A stretch of 55,436 nt of DNA from Saprospiraceae bacterium UBA6168 (GTDB lineage: Bacteria; Bacteroidota; Bacteroidia; Chitinophagales; Saprospiraceae), in the NCBI GenBank assembly GCA_002435785.1, contig DIUC01000049.1, forward strand, positions 1-55,436, in the 5' to 3' direction. Of the stretch, positions 1 through 7,603 are shown in pieces (positions within the stretch are counted from its first letter, which is position 1; each line of letters starts with the position of its first letter). A model generated the notes under the pieces. It saw only the letters and a program-made list of their open reading frames with translations, made no database searches and was not told the origin of the DNA. Both the position numbers and the translations under genes were made by a program.

Positions 1-187
1 CATCTGTATGAAAATAGGAATATGATATTCCGTTTGCCTCGAACTTCATCAATACTCCAAGGGATGTATCTGAAAAAACAGTCCCTTCGCCTCCTACCCA
101 GTATTGGTCATATTGCTGGCAGTAGGATCCCTGTGTGACATTTATAGTAAACAAAATCCCTAATACGATATGTATCGTTGGCTTCAT
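1..187 (-). CDS. T9SS array head gene, third copy, cut by window edge
   Basis: Only the first 62 codons are present; the gene runs off the left edge. It starts at ATG 187 with a signal-peptide-like stretch (Lys, then a hydrophobic core) ending near a Cys-Gln-Gln, the same place where the two complete neighbours are cut. The residues after it (QQYDQYWVGG, later MKFEANGISY) align with QQHDRHWMG and MRFEEDSISY of the protein at 881-2521, so I read it as a third, more diverged member of the family. It starts about 2.33 kb below the second copy, matching the spacing between copies one and two. Its role is unknown beyond being a predicted secreted protein. Confidence 0.7.
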   Translation of the reverse strand, partial: MKPTIHIVLGILFTINVTQGSYCQQYDQYWVGGEGTVFSDTSLGVLMKFEANGISYSYFHTD

Positions 188-206
188 GTTCAGTTGATTT
201 ATTGAA

Positions 207-252
207 AAGAGGAAGAGGCCATACAGTAAGCCTGCACAAGCCTCTTCCTCTT
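207..252 (-). terminator. Hairpin after the second tail gene
   Basis: A perfect 13-bp inverted repeat (AAGAGGAAGAGGC and its complement) around a 20-nt loop lies 7 bases past the tail gene's stop codon. The minus strand continues with a short T tract. It also falls 20 bases before the start of the next gene, so it may act as terminator or as a leader hairpin. Confidence 0.6.
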
Positions 253-259
253 GGTTAAA

Positions 260-802
260 TTACGGGTGTTGAACCACAAAACTACGGGTACGTGCCACCC
301 CACCAAGAACCTTAGCGATGTAGAGGCCGTTCCTCCAGCCTGACACAGGTATTTCCAGTTCCTTGTTCGGTGTCAGTTTGCCCTCGAACACTTGCCGCCC
401 ATCTGCAGAAAATATCCTCACCAGTTGCCCATTACCAGTGCCGTCTTGGACGAAAATCCGCACCATGTCCTGAGCTGGGTTCGGTACGATGTGCAGGGAT
501 GGAGTTGATTCCAAAGCAATTGGTTCAGAACCATCGAAGCCGCGTGTTTGTAGATTGGCATCGCAGTCCGCCTCGTCGTAGAATTCCTTGAGCAAGACCG
601 CACAGAGACCCCTAGCACTTAGCACCACCCTGCCACCGTAGCGCAGGCAGGTCTGTGCCATCTGGCGCAGGTCGGCGGTGGCAGTGGAGTCTGGCTCGGT
701 GCCGGCCAGCCAGTTGAGGGCTATTTCGTTGTAGCGCTTTTCGTACTGTGCAAATGTTGAGTCATGCATAAGCTCAAAGGTTTTGACCATAAATATAGGC
801 AC
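260..802 (-). CDS. Stand-alone T9SS sorting-domain tail, copy 2
   Basis: 180 codons from a GTG at 802; an ATG at 790 is the alternative start. No signal peptide is visible, which is odd for a protein ending in a type A sorting domain (VPNPAQDMVRIF near residue 106, then the closing beta-strand segment ending VVQHP). The first 80 residues (AQYEKRYNEIALNWLAG, later LRYGG and ARGLC) resemble the region just before the sorting domain of much larger Saprospirales surface proteins. I therefore infer a detached 3' piece rather than a complete secreted protein. The frame stays open upstream for about 20 codons and ends at a TGA in the heptamer repeat. It is nearly identical to the copy at 2606-3157 in the first half and clearly diverged in the second. 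Confidence 0.55.
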   Translation of the reverse strand: MPIFMVKTFELMHDSTFAQYEKRYNEIALNWLAGTEPDSTATADLRQMAQTCLRYGGRVVLSARGLCAVLLKEFYDEADCDANLQTRGFDGSEPIALESTPSLHIVPNPAQDMVRIFVQDGTGNGQLVRIFSADGRQVFEGKLTPNKELEIPVSGWRNGLYIAKVLGGVARTRSFVVQHP

Positions 803-853
803 CTGCCACCATTTGCCGCCGAACTGGAGTTCGGCGGCACGGTCGGTTCGGCC

Positions 854-881
854 TCATCCCTCATCCCTCACCCCTCATCCC
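854..881. repeat. Heptamer repeat (TCATCCC)x4
   Basis: Four 7-bp units, one carrying TCACCCC, abut the stop codon of the gene at 881-2521. On the minus strand the repeat reads GGGATGA, and its TGA closes the frame upstream of the tail ORF. The equivalent place in the other copy has five units. Confidence 0.85.
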
Positions 882-2521
882 TATTTCCCCACCACCAGCC
901 TCGCCCCCGCCCTCGCCCTGCCCCCTTCCAGCAGCACCACGTTGTACAGCCCAGCGGGCCAGCCCGATACGTCCAGCGTATGCAGGTAGGCATAAGGCGG
1001 GAAGCTATGCCGGTGCAGCACCCGCCCCAGCATGTCCACCACCTGCACCTCGGCGGTGACGTGGCCGCCGTAGCTGGGCAGCGTGATGGCCACCTCCACC
1101 TGCCCGCTGGCCACGGTGGGCGACGCCTTGACGCTATAGCCGCTGCCCGCCACTGGCTGCTTGGTGCTGCTCAGGATGGTGTCGCAGCCGCTGCCCGTGA
1201 GGGGGCCGAGGCGGAAGTTGGGGTGCCTGCCCGAGAAGAGGTCATACGGTACGCCGGGGCCGAGGCAGGAAACCGGGGAGTAGTCCGCAGCGAGGCACAG
1301 CCCACTGGCCTCCCCTGGCTCATCGGGGTACTCTATCACGCTGTGTGCCGTACGCCACAGGTTGTATATCCTCCCATCTGGGCCGTGGGCGAAGGCCGTG
1401 AAGCCGCCCGCGCTGCCAACCAACACGGTTTGATCATCGTTCAATGCCCAAGGAATTCCCCCCAGCTTCACCTTTGAGGTTGCAATGTCTGACGCTTCTA
1501 AATCCCACTGGGCGAACTCGGCCCAGCCAGCCCCGTACAGGAAATGGCCGGAGGGGGAGAATTCGAAAGTATAAGGCGAGGTTTGAACCAAATCCCCGTT
1601 GCCCACCACGAGCGGGGTGATGCCCGTTGCAAAGGTGTCCATCAACAAGACTTTGCCGCTACAGCGGTCGAATGACAGCAGTTTGGCCCAGCCTACCCCA
1701 TAGTTGTCCACCAACATGCTTCCATCACGTGACGCATACAGTAAGTTGGAGGTGGAAGTAACCCAGTCCTCGCAATCGAACCAGTCTGTGCTCAGGCCAG
1801 GTATTCCGCTCTCCACCACCTGCACCACCGAGTCCCGATACAGCAGCGTGGCGTGATAGGCCAGCCCGTCGTACTGTTGCCGTACCACCCACCAGTCTCG
1901 TCCGTTGCCGTGCCGCACCAGCGCAAAACCCGACGTCCCAGGAAACCCCTCGTCGAAGTAGCGGTTCTTATAGACCACCTTTCCCCTCCCCCCATTCGCT
2001 GACATGTCTATCTTGCTGATCTGCATCTTCGGTATGTGGAGCTGCTCACAGTTGAGTTCCCCATATAATACAAAGGCATGTACCATGTAGTAAATATGCC
2101 CATCATAGGGATCGGGGATGATGCGGTAGGTGTAGGGGTTATACATGGTGTTGTAAGTCGTGTCGGGGTCGCTGTACCAGGGCGGGTCATTCAGGAAGTC
2201 GTCACTTACGGAGCCTTGGTTGAAGCCCTTGCCTCCTTGCATGATGTGGTGGTCCCAGGATACCACCACGTTGCCATTGGTGTAGAACTGCAGCTCGCCT
2301 GCAGCGTCGCTCATGGCGATGGTTCCGCTTTCTATCATAATCAGGGATTGTTCAGGTGTTACCTGATAACTGATGCTATCTTCCTCGAAGCGCATGGTAA
2401 CTACTTTGTATTGGTCCCAGGTCTTCCCCATCCAGTGCCTGTCATGCTGCTGACAGAAAGCCCACTGTGCAACGACCAGCATGGCTGCAAGTGTGAACAA
2501 CGGTCGCATCGTATGCTTCAT
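881..2521 (-). CDS. Secreted T9SS type A sorting-domain protein, array copy 2
   Basis: 546 aa from ATG 2521 (MKHTMRPLF), chosen because it opens a clean signal peptide cut near FCQQ; the longer frame upstream runs through a terminator hairpin. The body carries repeated short motifs (AMSDAAGELQFYTNGN, RHGNGRDWWVV, HPNFRLGPLTGSGCDT). This pattern is typical of Saprospirales surface proteins with a beta-propeller-like fold. The last 80 residues are a type A sorting domain (VDMLGRVLHRHS ending ARLVVGK) that should send the protein through T9SS to the cell surface. It is roughly 70% identical to the protein at 3243-4883, with near identity over the C-terminal 110 residues. No catalytic residues are recognisable, so the function is unknown. 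Confidence 0.85.
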   Translation of the reverse strand: MKHTMRPLFTLAAMLVVAQWAFCQQHDRHWMGKTWDQYKVVTMRFEEDSISYQVTPEQSLIMIESGTIAMSDAAGELQFYTNGNVVVSWDHHIMQGGKGFNQGSVSDDFLNDPPWYSDPDTTYNTMYNPYTYRIIPDPYDGHIYYMVHAFVLYGELNCEQLHIPKMQISKIDMSANGGRGKVVYKNRYFDEGFPGTSGFALVRHGNGRDWWVVRQQYDGLAYHATLLYRDSVVQVVESGIPGLSTDWFDCEDWVTSTSNLLYASRDGSMLVDNYGVGWAKLLSFDRCSGKVLLMDTFATGITPLVVGNGDLVQTSPYTFEFSPSGHFLYGAGWAEFAQWDLEASDIATSKVKLGGIPWALNDDQTVLVGSAGGFTAFAHGPDGRIYNLWRTAHSVIEYPDEPGEASGLCLAADYSPVSCLGPGVPYDLFSGRHPNFRLGPLTGSGCDTILSSTKQPVAGSGYSVKASPTVASGQVEVAITLPSYGGHVTAEVQVVDMLGRVLHRHSFPPYAYLHTLDVSGWPAGLYNVVLLEGGRARAGARLVVGK

Positions 2522-2548
2522 GTCGCATTGGTTTATTTTGTGAAAAAG

Positions 2549-2581
2549 GGGCTGCAAACCCAGTCGAATGGTTTGCAGCCC
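2549..2581 (-). terminator. Rho-independent terminator after tail copy 1
   Basis: An 11-bp perfect stem (GGGCTGCAAAC) with an 11-nt loop, followed on the minus strand by a five-T run. It lies 25 bases past the stop of the tail gene at 2606 and 28 bases before the next start codon. Confidence 0.75.
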
Positions 2582-2605
2582 TTCATTATTGAAAAGGCGG
2601 TAATA

Positions 2606-3157
2606 CTAACGGCGGTGCTGAACCACGAAATTTTGGCTGAAAGACTCGTTGCCATTCAGCACCCTTGCCACGTACATGCCCTCAGGCCAATTGGCTACTG
2701 ACAGGGACAAGGAGCCAATTTCCAAAGGCAGATTAGCAGTATGTACTAATTGCCCGTTCAGGTTGAAGATTTGCACCAGTTGAATCTCTTTCAAGTTGTT
2801 CGACAGATATATCCGCACCATGTCGTCAGCCGGATTGGGAACAATATACAACACTGAATTCGTTTTCATTTCGGCAAGTGCTGGTCGTCCCGCACTGCGT
2901 GTCTGTATGTTCCCATCACAGTTGTCCTCGCCGTAGTATTCTTTGAGCCAGACCTCGCAGAGGCCCCTGGCCCCCAGCACGGCACGCCCGCCGTAGCGGA
3001 GGCAGGTCTGCGCCATCTGACGCAGGTCGACTGTGGCAGTGCTGTCTGGAGCCGTGCCTATCAGCCAGTTGAGCGCTATTTCGTTGTAGCGCTTCTCGTA
3101 CTGTGCAAATGTTGAGTCATGCATAAGCTCAAAGGTTTTGACCATAAATATAGGCAC
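2606..3157 (-). CDS. Stand-alone T9SS sorting-domain tail, copy 1
   Basis: 183 codons, starting like its paralogue with GTG CCT ATA TTT ATG, so GTG 3157 or ATG 3145 may be used. No signal peptide precedes the sorting domain (VPNPADDMVRIYL near residue 109, final strand ending VVQHRR). The first half (AQYEKRYNEIALNWL, LRYGG, ARGLC) is almost identical to copy 2, while the sorting domain shares only scattered residues. This mosaic suggests recombination or gene conversion in the shared half. It may be a translated orphan domain, a decaying remnant, or a donor of sorting domains for larger genes; the sequence cannot decide. Confidence 0.55.
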   Translation of the reverse strand: MPIFMVKTFELMHDSTFAQYEKRYNEIALNWLIGTAPDSTATVDLRQMAQTCLRYGGRAVLGARGLCEVWLKEYYGEDNCDGNIQTRSAGRPALAEMKTNSVLYIVPNPADDMVRIYLSNNLKEIQLVQIFNLNGQLVHTANLPLEIGSLSLSVANWPEGMYVARVLNGNESFSQNFVVQHRR

Positions 3158-3208
3158 CTGCCACCATTTGCCGCCGAACTGGGGTTCGGCGGTACGGTCG
3201 GTTCGGCC

Positions 3209-3243
3209 TCATCCCTCATCCCTCATCCCTCATCCCTCACCCC
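3209..3243. repeat. Heptamer repeat (TCATCCC)x5
   Basis: Five 7-bp units, four identical and one TCACCCC, abut the stop of the gene at 3243-4883. The position matches the repeat at 854-881, but with one unit more. Confidence 0.85.
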
Positions 3244-4883
3244 TACCTCGCCACCACCAACCTCGCCCCCGCCCTAGCCCTGCCCCCTTCCAGCAGCACC
3301 ACGTTGTACAGCCCAGCGGGCCAGCCCGATACGTCCAGCGTATGGACATAAGCATAAGGCGGGAAGCTATGCCTGTGCAGCACCCGCCCCAGCATGTCCA
3401 CCACCTGCACCTCGGCGGTGACGTGGCCGCCGTAGCCGGGCAGGCTGATGGCCACCTCCACTTGTCCGCTGGCCACGGTGGGCGATGCCGTGACCCCGTA
3501 GCCGCTGCCCGCTACTGGCTGCTTGGTGCTGCTCAGGATGGTGTCGCAGCCGCTACCCGTGAGGGGCCCGAGGCGGAAGTTGGGGTGCCTACCGGAGAAG
3601 AGATAGTACGGTACATCAGGGCCGAGGCAGGAGACCGGGGCGTTGTCCGCAGCGAGGCACAGGCCGCTGGCCTCCCCCTGCTCATCGGGGTGCTCGATAA
3701 CGTTGTGCGCCGAGTTTTGGAAGTTGTATATCTTCCCGTCGGGGCCGTGGGCGAAAGTCGCTGCACCAAAAGGGATACCCTCCATCAGGGTCTGATCGTC
3801 GTTCAGCGCCCAGGGCACGCCCCCCAGCTTGACCTTGCTGGCGGCGATGTTAGGCGCCTGTAGGTCCCACTGGGCGAACTCCGCCCACCCAGCGCCGTAA
3901 AGGTACCGACCCGAGGGCGAGAACCCGAAGGTTTGTATGTAGGCATCAACCAAGTCTCCTTCAGCCAACACAAGCGGGGTGATTCCCGTGGCGAAGGTGT
4001 CCACCAGCGACACCTCCCCGCTGCAGCGGTCGAACGACAGCAGCTTGGCCCGACCCACCCCATAATTGTCCAAGAGCATGCTCCCGTCAGGGGATACATC
4101 CAACAGGTTGCCGTTGGTCACGAATGAGTCAATACAGTTGAACCAGTCCGTGCTTAGCTCTGGTATCCCGCTCTCCACCACCTGCACTACCGAGTCCCGG
4201 TGCAGTTGGGTGGCATGGTAGGCCAGCCCATCGTATTGCTGCCGCACCACCCACCAGTCCCGCCCGTTGCCATGCCGCACCAGCGCCATGCCGTACCCCC
4301 CCGAAGACCACTCGTCGAAGTAGCGGTTCTTATAGACCACCCTCCCCTTACCGCCGTTCGCCGACATGTCTATCTTGCTTATCTGCATCTTGGGCATACG
4401 GAACATACTACAGCCCACTCCACCATACGTCACGAAGCCGTGCACCATGTAGTAAACCTGCCCGTCATAGGGGTCGGGGATGAGCTGATAGGCGTATTGG
4501 GCATATTCGGTGTTGTAAACCGTGTCGGGGTCCAGACCCCATGGGTCGCTCAAGAAGTCGTCGAAGGGGGATCCCTCGTTGAAGCCCTTGCCGCCCTGCA
4601 TGATGTTGTGATTCCGGGAGACCACCACGTTGCCGTTGGTGTAGAACTGCAGTTCGCCAGCGGCGTCGCTCATGGCAAGCACACCGGTTTCAAAATGTAT
4701 CAGTGACTGCCCAGGAGAGACTACGTAGCTGATGTCGTCCTCATCGAAGCCCATTGTGACCACTTTGTATTGCCCCCAAACCCTGCCCAGCCAGTGCTTG
4801 TCATGCTGCTGGCCATATAACAATGGTAAGGTAAATACCAATAACAGTAGGCTTAGTTGGATATGATGTGACGCTCTTTTCAT
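3243..4883 (-). CDS. Secreted T9SS type A sorting-domain protein, array copy 1
   Basis: 546 aa from ATG 4883 (MKRASHH); the longer frame begins with TTG and adds only three residues. A signal peptide ends near LYGQQ. The body and C-terminal sorting domain match array copy 2 domain for domain (ELQFYTNGN, NGRDWWVVRQQYDGLAYHAT, NFRLGPLTGSG, closing ARLVVAR). Both complete copies have exactly the same length. It is the first gene of the array behind a good promoter at 4981-5014, so the downstream copies may be read from it despite the hairpins between them. The product is expected on the cell surface or released by T9SS; its ligand or activity is unknown. Confidence 0.85.
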   Translation of the reverse strand: MKRASHHIQLSLLLLVFTLPLLYGQQHDKHWLGRVWGQYKVVTMGFDEDDISYVVSPGQSLIHFETGVLAMSDAAGELQFYTNGNVVVSRNHNIMQGGKGFNEGSPFDDFLSDPWGLDPDTVYNTEYAQYAYQLIPDPYDGQVYYMVHGFVTYGGVGCSMFRMPKMQISKIDMSANGGKGRVVYKNRYFDEWSSGGYGMALVRHGNGRDWWVVRQQYDGLAYHATQLHRDSVVQVVESGIPELSTDWFNCIDSFVTNGNLLDVSPDGSMLLDNYGVGRAKLLSFDRCSGEVSLVDTFATGITPLVLAEGDLVDAYIQTFGFSPSGRYLYGAGWAEFAQWDLQAPNIAASKVKLGGVPWALNDDQTLMEGIPFGAATFAHGPDGKIYNFQNSAHNVIEHPDEQGEASGLCLAADNAPVSCLGPDVPYYLFSGRHPNFRLGPLTGSGCDTILSSTKQPVAGSGYGVTASPTVASGQVEVAISLPGYGGHVTAEVQVVDMLGRVLHRHSFPPYAYVHTLDVSGWPAGLYNVVLLEGGRARAGARLVVAR

Positions 4884-4905
4884 ATTTATCAATGAATTTT
4901 AGAAT

Positions 4906-4940
4906 GGAGTGGCCGTACGGATGCGTCGTGCGGCCACTCC
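4906..4940 (-). other. Leader hairpin of the T9SS array
   Basis: A perfect 10-bp stem (GGAGTGGCCG) with a 15-nt loop lies 23 bases before the first array start codon and downstream of the predicted promoter. There is no T run, so it is unlikely to be a plain terminator. The later copies have unrelated hairpins at nearly the same distance (20 and 28 bases) from their starts. Confidence 0.55.
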
Positions 4941-4980
4941 AGCGATGTTGAACTTTTATGGATTGCCCATGAAGTATTGT

Positions 4981-5014
4981 CAAATATAAGATTGTAATCA
5001 AAATGCGCTGGCAA
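4981..5014 (-). promoter_or_regulatory. Predicted promoter of the T9SS array
   Basis: On the minus strand TTG (5014-5012), a 23-bp spacer and TATATTTG (4988-4981) fit the Bacteroidota consensus TTG-N17-23-TAnnTTTG. It would give a leader of about 90 bases that contains the hairpin at 4906-4940. Confidence 0.6.
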
Positions 5015-5191
5015 TTTATGGCAGGGTACGGTAGAAGAAAAATATTGAATCGCTTCTTTTAATTTTTCGCAACAAAAGAGACGAAAAACAACTGACGTCA
5101 ATAGAAAGTGTATAGAGAAGCTGTTTAAAATTTCCTTGCTGGTACTTGAATAGGATTGAACTTGAAAAAATTAGCATCTTGCGTCGGTATA

Positions 5192-5234
5192 TCCTTGTGC
5201 AGTGGTTCAACCAATTAAGGCCAATGCACAAGGA
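5192..5234. repeat. Imperfect 14-bp inverted repeat
   Basis: TCCTTGTGCAGTGG pairs with CCAATGCACAAGGA with one mismatch around a 15-nt loop, 31 bases before the hydrolase gene. It may be an operator or a hairpin in the leader. The rest of the 380-base gap between 4884 and 5265 holds only the array promoter and hairpin. Confidence 0.5.
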
Positions 5235-5265
5235 ATTTATGTTGCAGTAACAAAACTAATCTTCC

Positions 5266-5952
5266 ATGAAAAACCTCCTCCTACTCCACGGCGCTCTTGG
5301 CGCTGCTTCGATGATGGCCCCGCTTGCCGAGCGGCTCTCCGGCAGCTTTGATGTCCATTCCCCGAACTTCTCCGGGCATGGCGGAGCACCATTTGCCGAG
5401 GGCTTTGGCATTGACCAGTTCACATCGGAAGTGTTGGCTTTTTTGGACCAAAACAGCCTCGAAAAAGTGGACATTTTCGGCTACAGCATGGGCGGTTATG
5501 TGGCACTGAACCTCGCACGGCTGCACCCTGGGCGGGTCGGCAAAGTCATCACCCTCGCCACCAAGTTCGACTGGACGCCGGAAGGGGCGGAACGGGAATC
5601 GAGGATGCTTGACCCGGAAAAAATCGAGGCGAAAGTCCCAGCCTTCGCCAACCTGTTGCGGGAGCGCCACGCCCCCAACGACTGGAAGGTTTTGCTGCTA
5701 AGGACAGCAGAAATGATGCTCCAACTCGGCCAGCTCCCACTGCTGACGCCGACGGTTTTGGCGCAGGTTGGCCACCCGGCCCTTGTCTGCCTCGGCGATG
5801 CTGACCAGATGGTGGGTTTGGAAGAGACCACCCAAGCAGCGGCCTCGTTGCCCAATGGCCAGTTGCGGGTGTTGGCGCAAACACCGCATCCACTGGAGAA
5901 GGTGGACATGGTTGTTTTGGCGGAAGTTGTGCGCTCGTTTTTGAATGAGTAA
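5266..5952 (+). CDS. Alpha/beta-fold hydrolase
   Basis: 228 aa. The catalytic triad of the fold is readable: nucleophile elbow GYSMG (Ser74), an acid at Asp178 or Asp180 (LGDADQ) and His208 (TPHPLEKV). An early LLLLHG supplies the oxyanion-hole region. Length and the short cap region (about residues 105-165) suit a small cytoplasmic esterase or a MenH/BioH-like enzyme, but the substrate cannot be named. No signal peptide. It stands alone between oppositely oriented genes, so it gives no pathway clue. A Shine-Dalgarno sequence is not evident, as usual in this phylum. Confidence 0.85.
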   Translation: MKNLLLLHGALGAASMMAPLAERLSGSFDVHSPNFSGHGGAPFAEGFGIDQFTSEVLAFLDQNSLEKVDIFGYSMGGYVALNLARLHPGRVGKVITLATKFDWTPEGAERESRMLDPEKIEAKVPAFANLLRERHAPNDWKVLLLRTAEMMLQLGQLPLLTPTVLAQVGHPALVCLGDADQMVGLEETTQAAASLPNGQLRVLAQTPHPLEKVDMVVLAEVVRSFLNE

Positions 5953-6000
5953 CGCACACGAATGCTCACAGACGGCTCACTGCTCGGTGCTTTTGCCCAA

Positions 6001-7431
6001 TCATCCCACCTCGCCCGCCTTTTCCAACAGCCACTTTTTGGCGGCCAGCGACTTGCAGTTTTCGATTTCCTGCCGGGTTTTCTCCCTTCCTTTTTTGTCG
6101 AACGGCGCAAGCTGGAACAGCTTGCGGGTGAAGCGTAGCATGTTGAGGTATTGCTGCTTTACGTCCTTTGAAATCAAGCGGTTGCGCCGCAAATAGATAC
6201 TGTAACTATCAATCAGCGAGTCCAGCGCCTGGTCCTGCCGCTGCTCGAAATAAGTGCGCATCAGCAGCATCCGGCTGCCGAGCGAGTAGGCGATGTTTTG
6301 GTACTCCACCTCCCGCAGCAGTTCGATGACCCGGTCGTATTGTTTTTGGTAAAAATAGACGTGTGCCAGGTTGTAGTTCAGGGCATTTTCCTGTTCGCTT
6401 TTGGCCAGACGGTGGGTGTAGTCCCGGATGAAGTTTTCGGCCCAGGCCAGCTCCCGGATGTGCAGGGCAATGGTGATGATGTTCTTGTAGTGGTGGGGGT
6501 TCAGCTCGCCATTGTCGAAGATGATTTCCCGGTCGAGGGCAATGCGGTAGAGTGAAAAAAGCTCCCCGTAGTAGTCCTCCCGTCCGTGGTTTATCTTGGT
6601 GTCAATGCAGTAGTTCATCGAGTGGATGAACAGGGTCTTCAACTCCTTGCGTTGGAAGCTGGCAGCCTGCGTTTCGAGCAGTGATTTCATTTCCTGAAAG
6701 AAATCCACCTCTTCCGGGTGCAGCATCATGCGTGCCACCAAGTACCAAGCTTTCACCACGGGTTCGGCGAGGTAGGCGCTTTGTTCGAGGTACTTCAAAA
6801 AATCGGGGAACAAGGCTACTTCGGCAGTTTCGGAGACCATGTTGCGGTAGCCCAGCGCATCGCAATAGTGTTCCAGTTTTTTTGCGAAATAGTAGCAGTC
6901 GAGGTGAAAGTCCGCTTTTTCGATGGGGTCGAAGGCCGCTGTTTTTGGGGAAATATGCTCTAAGTGCTCGTGCCTCCGGCGGTGCAGCATGTACGCTAAG
7001 TAGTGGAAATCGGCATCCCGTACCCCCGCTTTTTCCTGAAGCAACTCGGTCTGCCGCAGCACCCCGTCGAAGTGCTTTTCGAGCCGGGTGCTGGCCAAGG
7101 CATGGAGCAAGAAAACCTGGTTGATGGCAGGGTTGGAGGCGTACTGGTTATAGGCCGTGAAGTCCATTGCCAACCGCAAGAGGTCGGAGCAAAGCCGCCG
7201 GAAACGCACGTCGTCGTAGGCCGTGGCGGGGTACAACGATTGCCAAACGGCCCCCTTCTCAAGGTCTGTTTCGGATTTTTCAGCCAGCAACCCGGTGGCC
7301 GCCAGTTGGTCGAAGAGCAGCGTCAGTTCTTCTTTTTCGTTGAGAAAGGGCGATGCAAGATACTTGCGAAACTGCGCATGGTCGTGCCGGGAAAAGGTAC
7401 GGAGTAGGGCGACAAGTTTGGTGTTGAGCAT
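6001..7431 (-). CDS. Conserved helical protein of unknown function
   Basis: 476 aa, no signal peptide and no membrane segment. The sequence is almost wholly alpha-helical with repeated pairs of helices rich in Leu, Tyr, Phe and Ala (for example ENALNYNLAHVYFYQKQYDRVIELL near residues 345-370), which looks TPR-like. The opening (LLRTFSRHDHAQFRKYLASPF) resembles a family I remember as common and uncharacterised in Saprospirales genomes. A scaffold or protein-binding role is only inference. ATG 7431 lies about 20 bases from a predicted transcription start. It converges with the hydrolase gene, leaving a 48-base gap. Confidence 0.75.
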   Translation of the reverse strand: MLNTKLVALLRTFSRHDHAQFRKYLASPFLNEKEELTLLFDQLAATGLLAEKSETDLEKGAVWQSLYPATAYDDVRFRRLCSDLLRLAMDFTAYNQYASNPAINQVFLLHALASTRLEKHFDGVLRQTELLQEKAGVRDADFHYLAYMLHRRRHEHLEHISPKTAAFDPIEKADFHLDCYYFAKKLEHYCDALGYRNMVSETAEVALFPDFLKYLEQSAYLAEPVVKAWYLVARMMLHPEEVDFFQEMKSLLETQAASFQRKELKTLFIHSMNYCIDTKINHGREDYYGELFSLYRIALDREIIFDNGELNPHHYKNIITIALHIRELAWAENFIRDYTHRLAKSEQENALNYNLAHVYFYQKQYDRVIELLREVEYQNIAYSLGSRMLLMRTYFEQRQDQALDSLIDSYSIYLRRNRLISKDVKQQYLNMLRFTRKLFQLAPFDKKGREKTRQEIENCKSLAAKKWLLEKAGEVG

Positions 7432-7457
7432 TTGACAGCGGGTGAAAACTTAATCCA

Positions 7458-7465
7458 CAAAGCTA
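7458..7465 (-). promoter_or_regulatory. Candidate -7 box of the helical-protein gene
   Basis: The minus strand reads TAGCTTTG, a perfect TAnnTTTG, 27 bases before the start codon. A TTG lies 25 bases upstream, slightly beyond the usual spacing, so the -33 element is uncertain. Confidence 0.45.
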
Positions 7466-7553
7466 AATTCATGTGGCGAGATACAGCGAACAAAATTTAG
7501 CAAGGCTGCCAATTTGTGGAGGTGGCCCTATTAGTCAGGACATTTCACCAACA

Positions 7554-7583
7554 AAAAAGGGCCGCCGATTGGCAACCCTTTTT
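7554..7583 (-). terminator. Rho-independent terminator
   Basis: AAAAAGGG and CCCTTTTT close a stem continued by two G-U pairs and GCC/GGC around a four-base loop. A T run follows on the minus strand, 20 bases past the stop of the coiled-coil gene. Confidence 0.85.
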
Positions 7584-7603
7584 CGTCTAATATGCTAAAC
7601 GGC

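Noticed and set aside
764..1477. Plus-strand frame of 237 codons
   Set aside because: Antisense to the secreted T9SS gene, very rich in His, Arg and Ala, no domain; a shadow of GC-rich coding sequence. The same applies to 3138-3863.
4940..4975. Remnant of another sorting-domain tail ahead of the T9SS array
   Set aside because: The minus strand can read VQHRW, like the tail ends VVQHRR, but five residues are too few to separate from chance.
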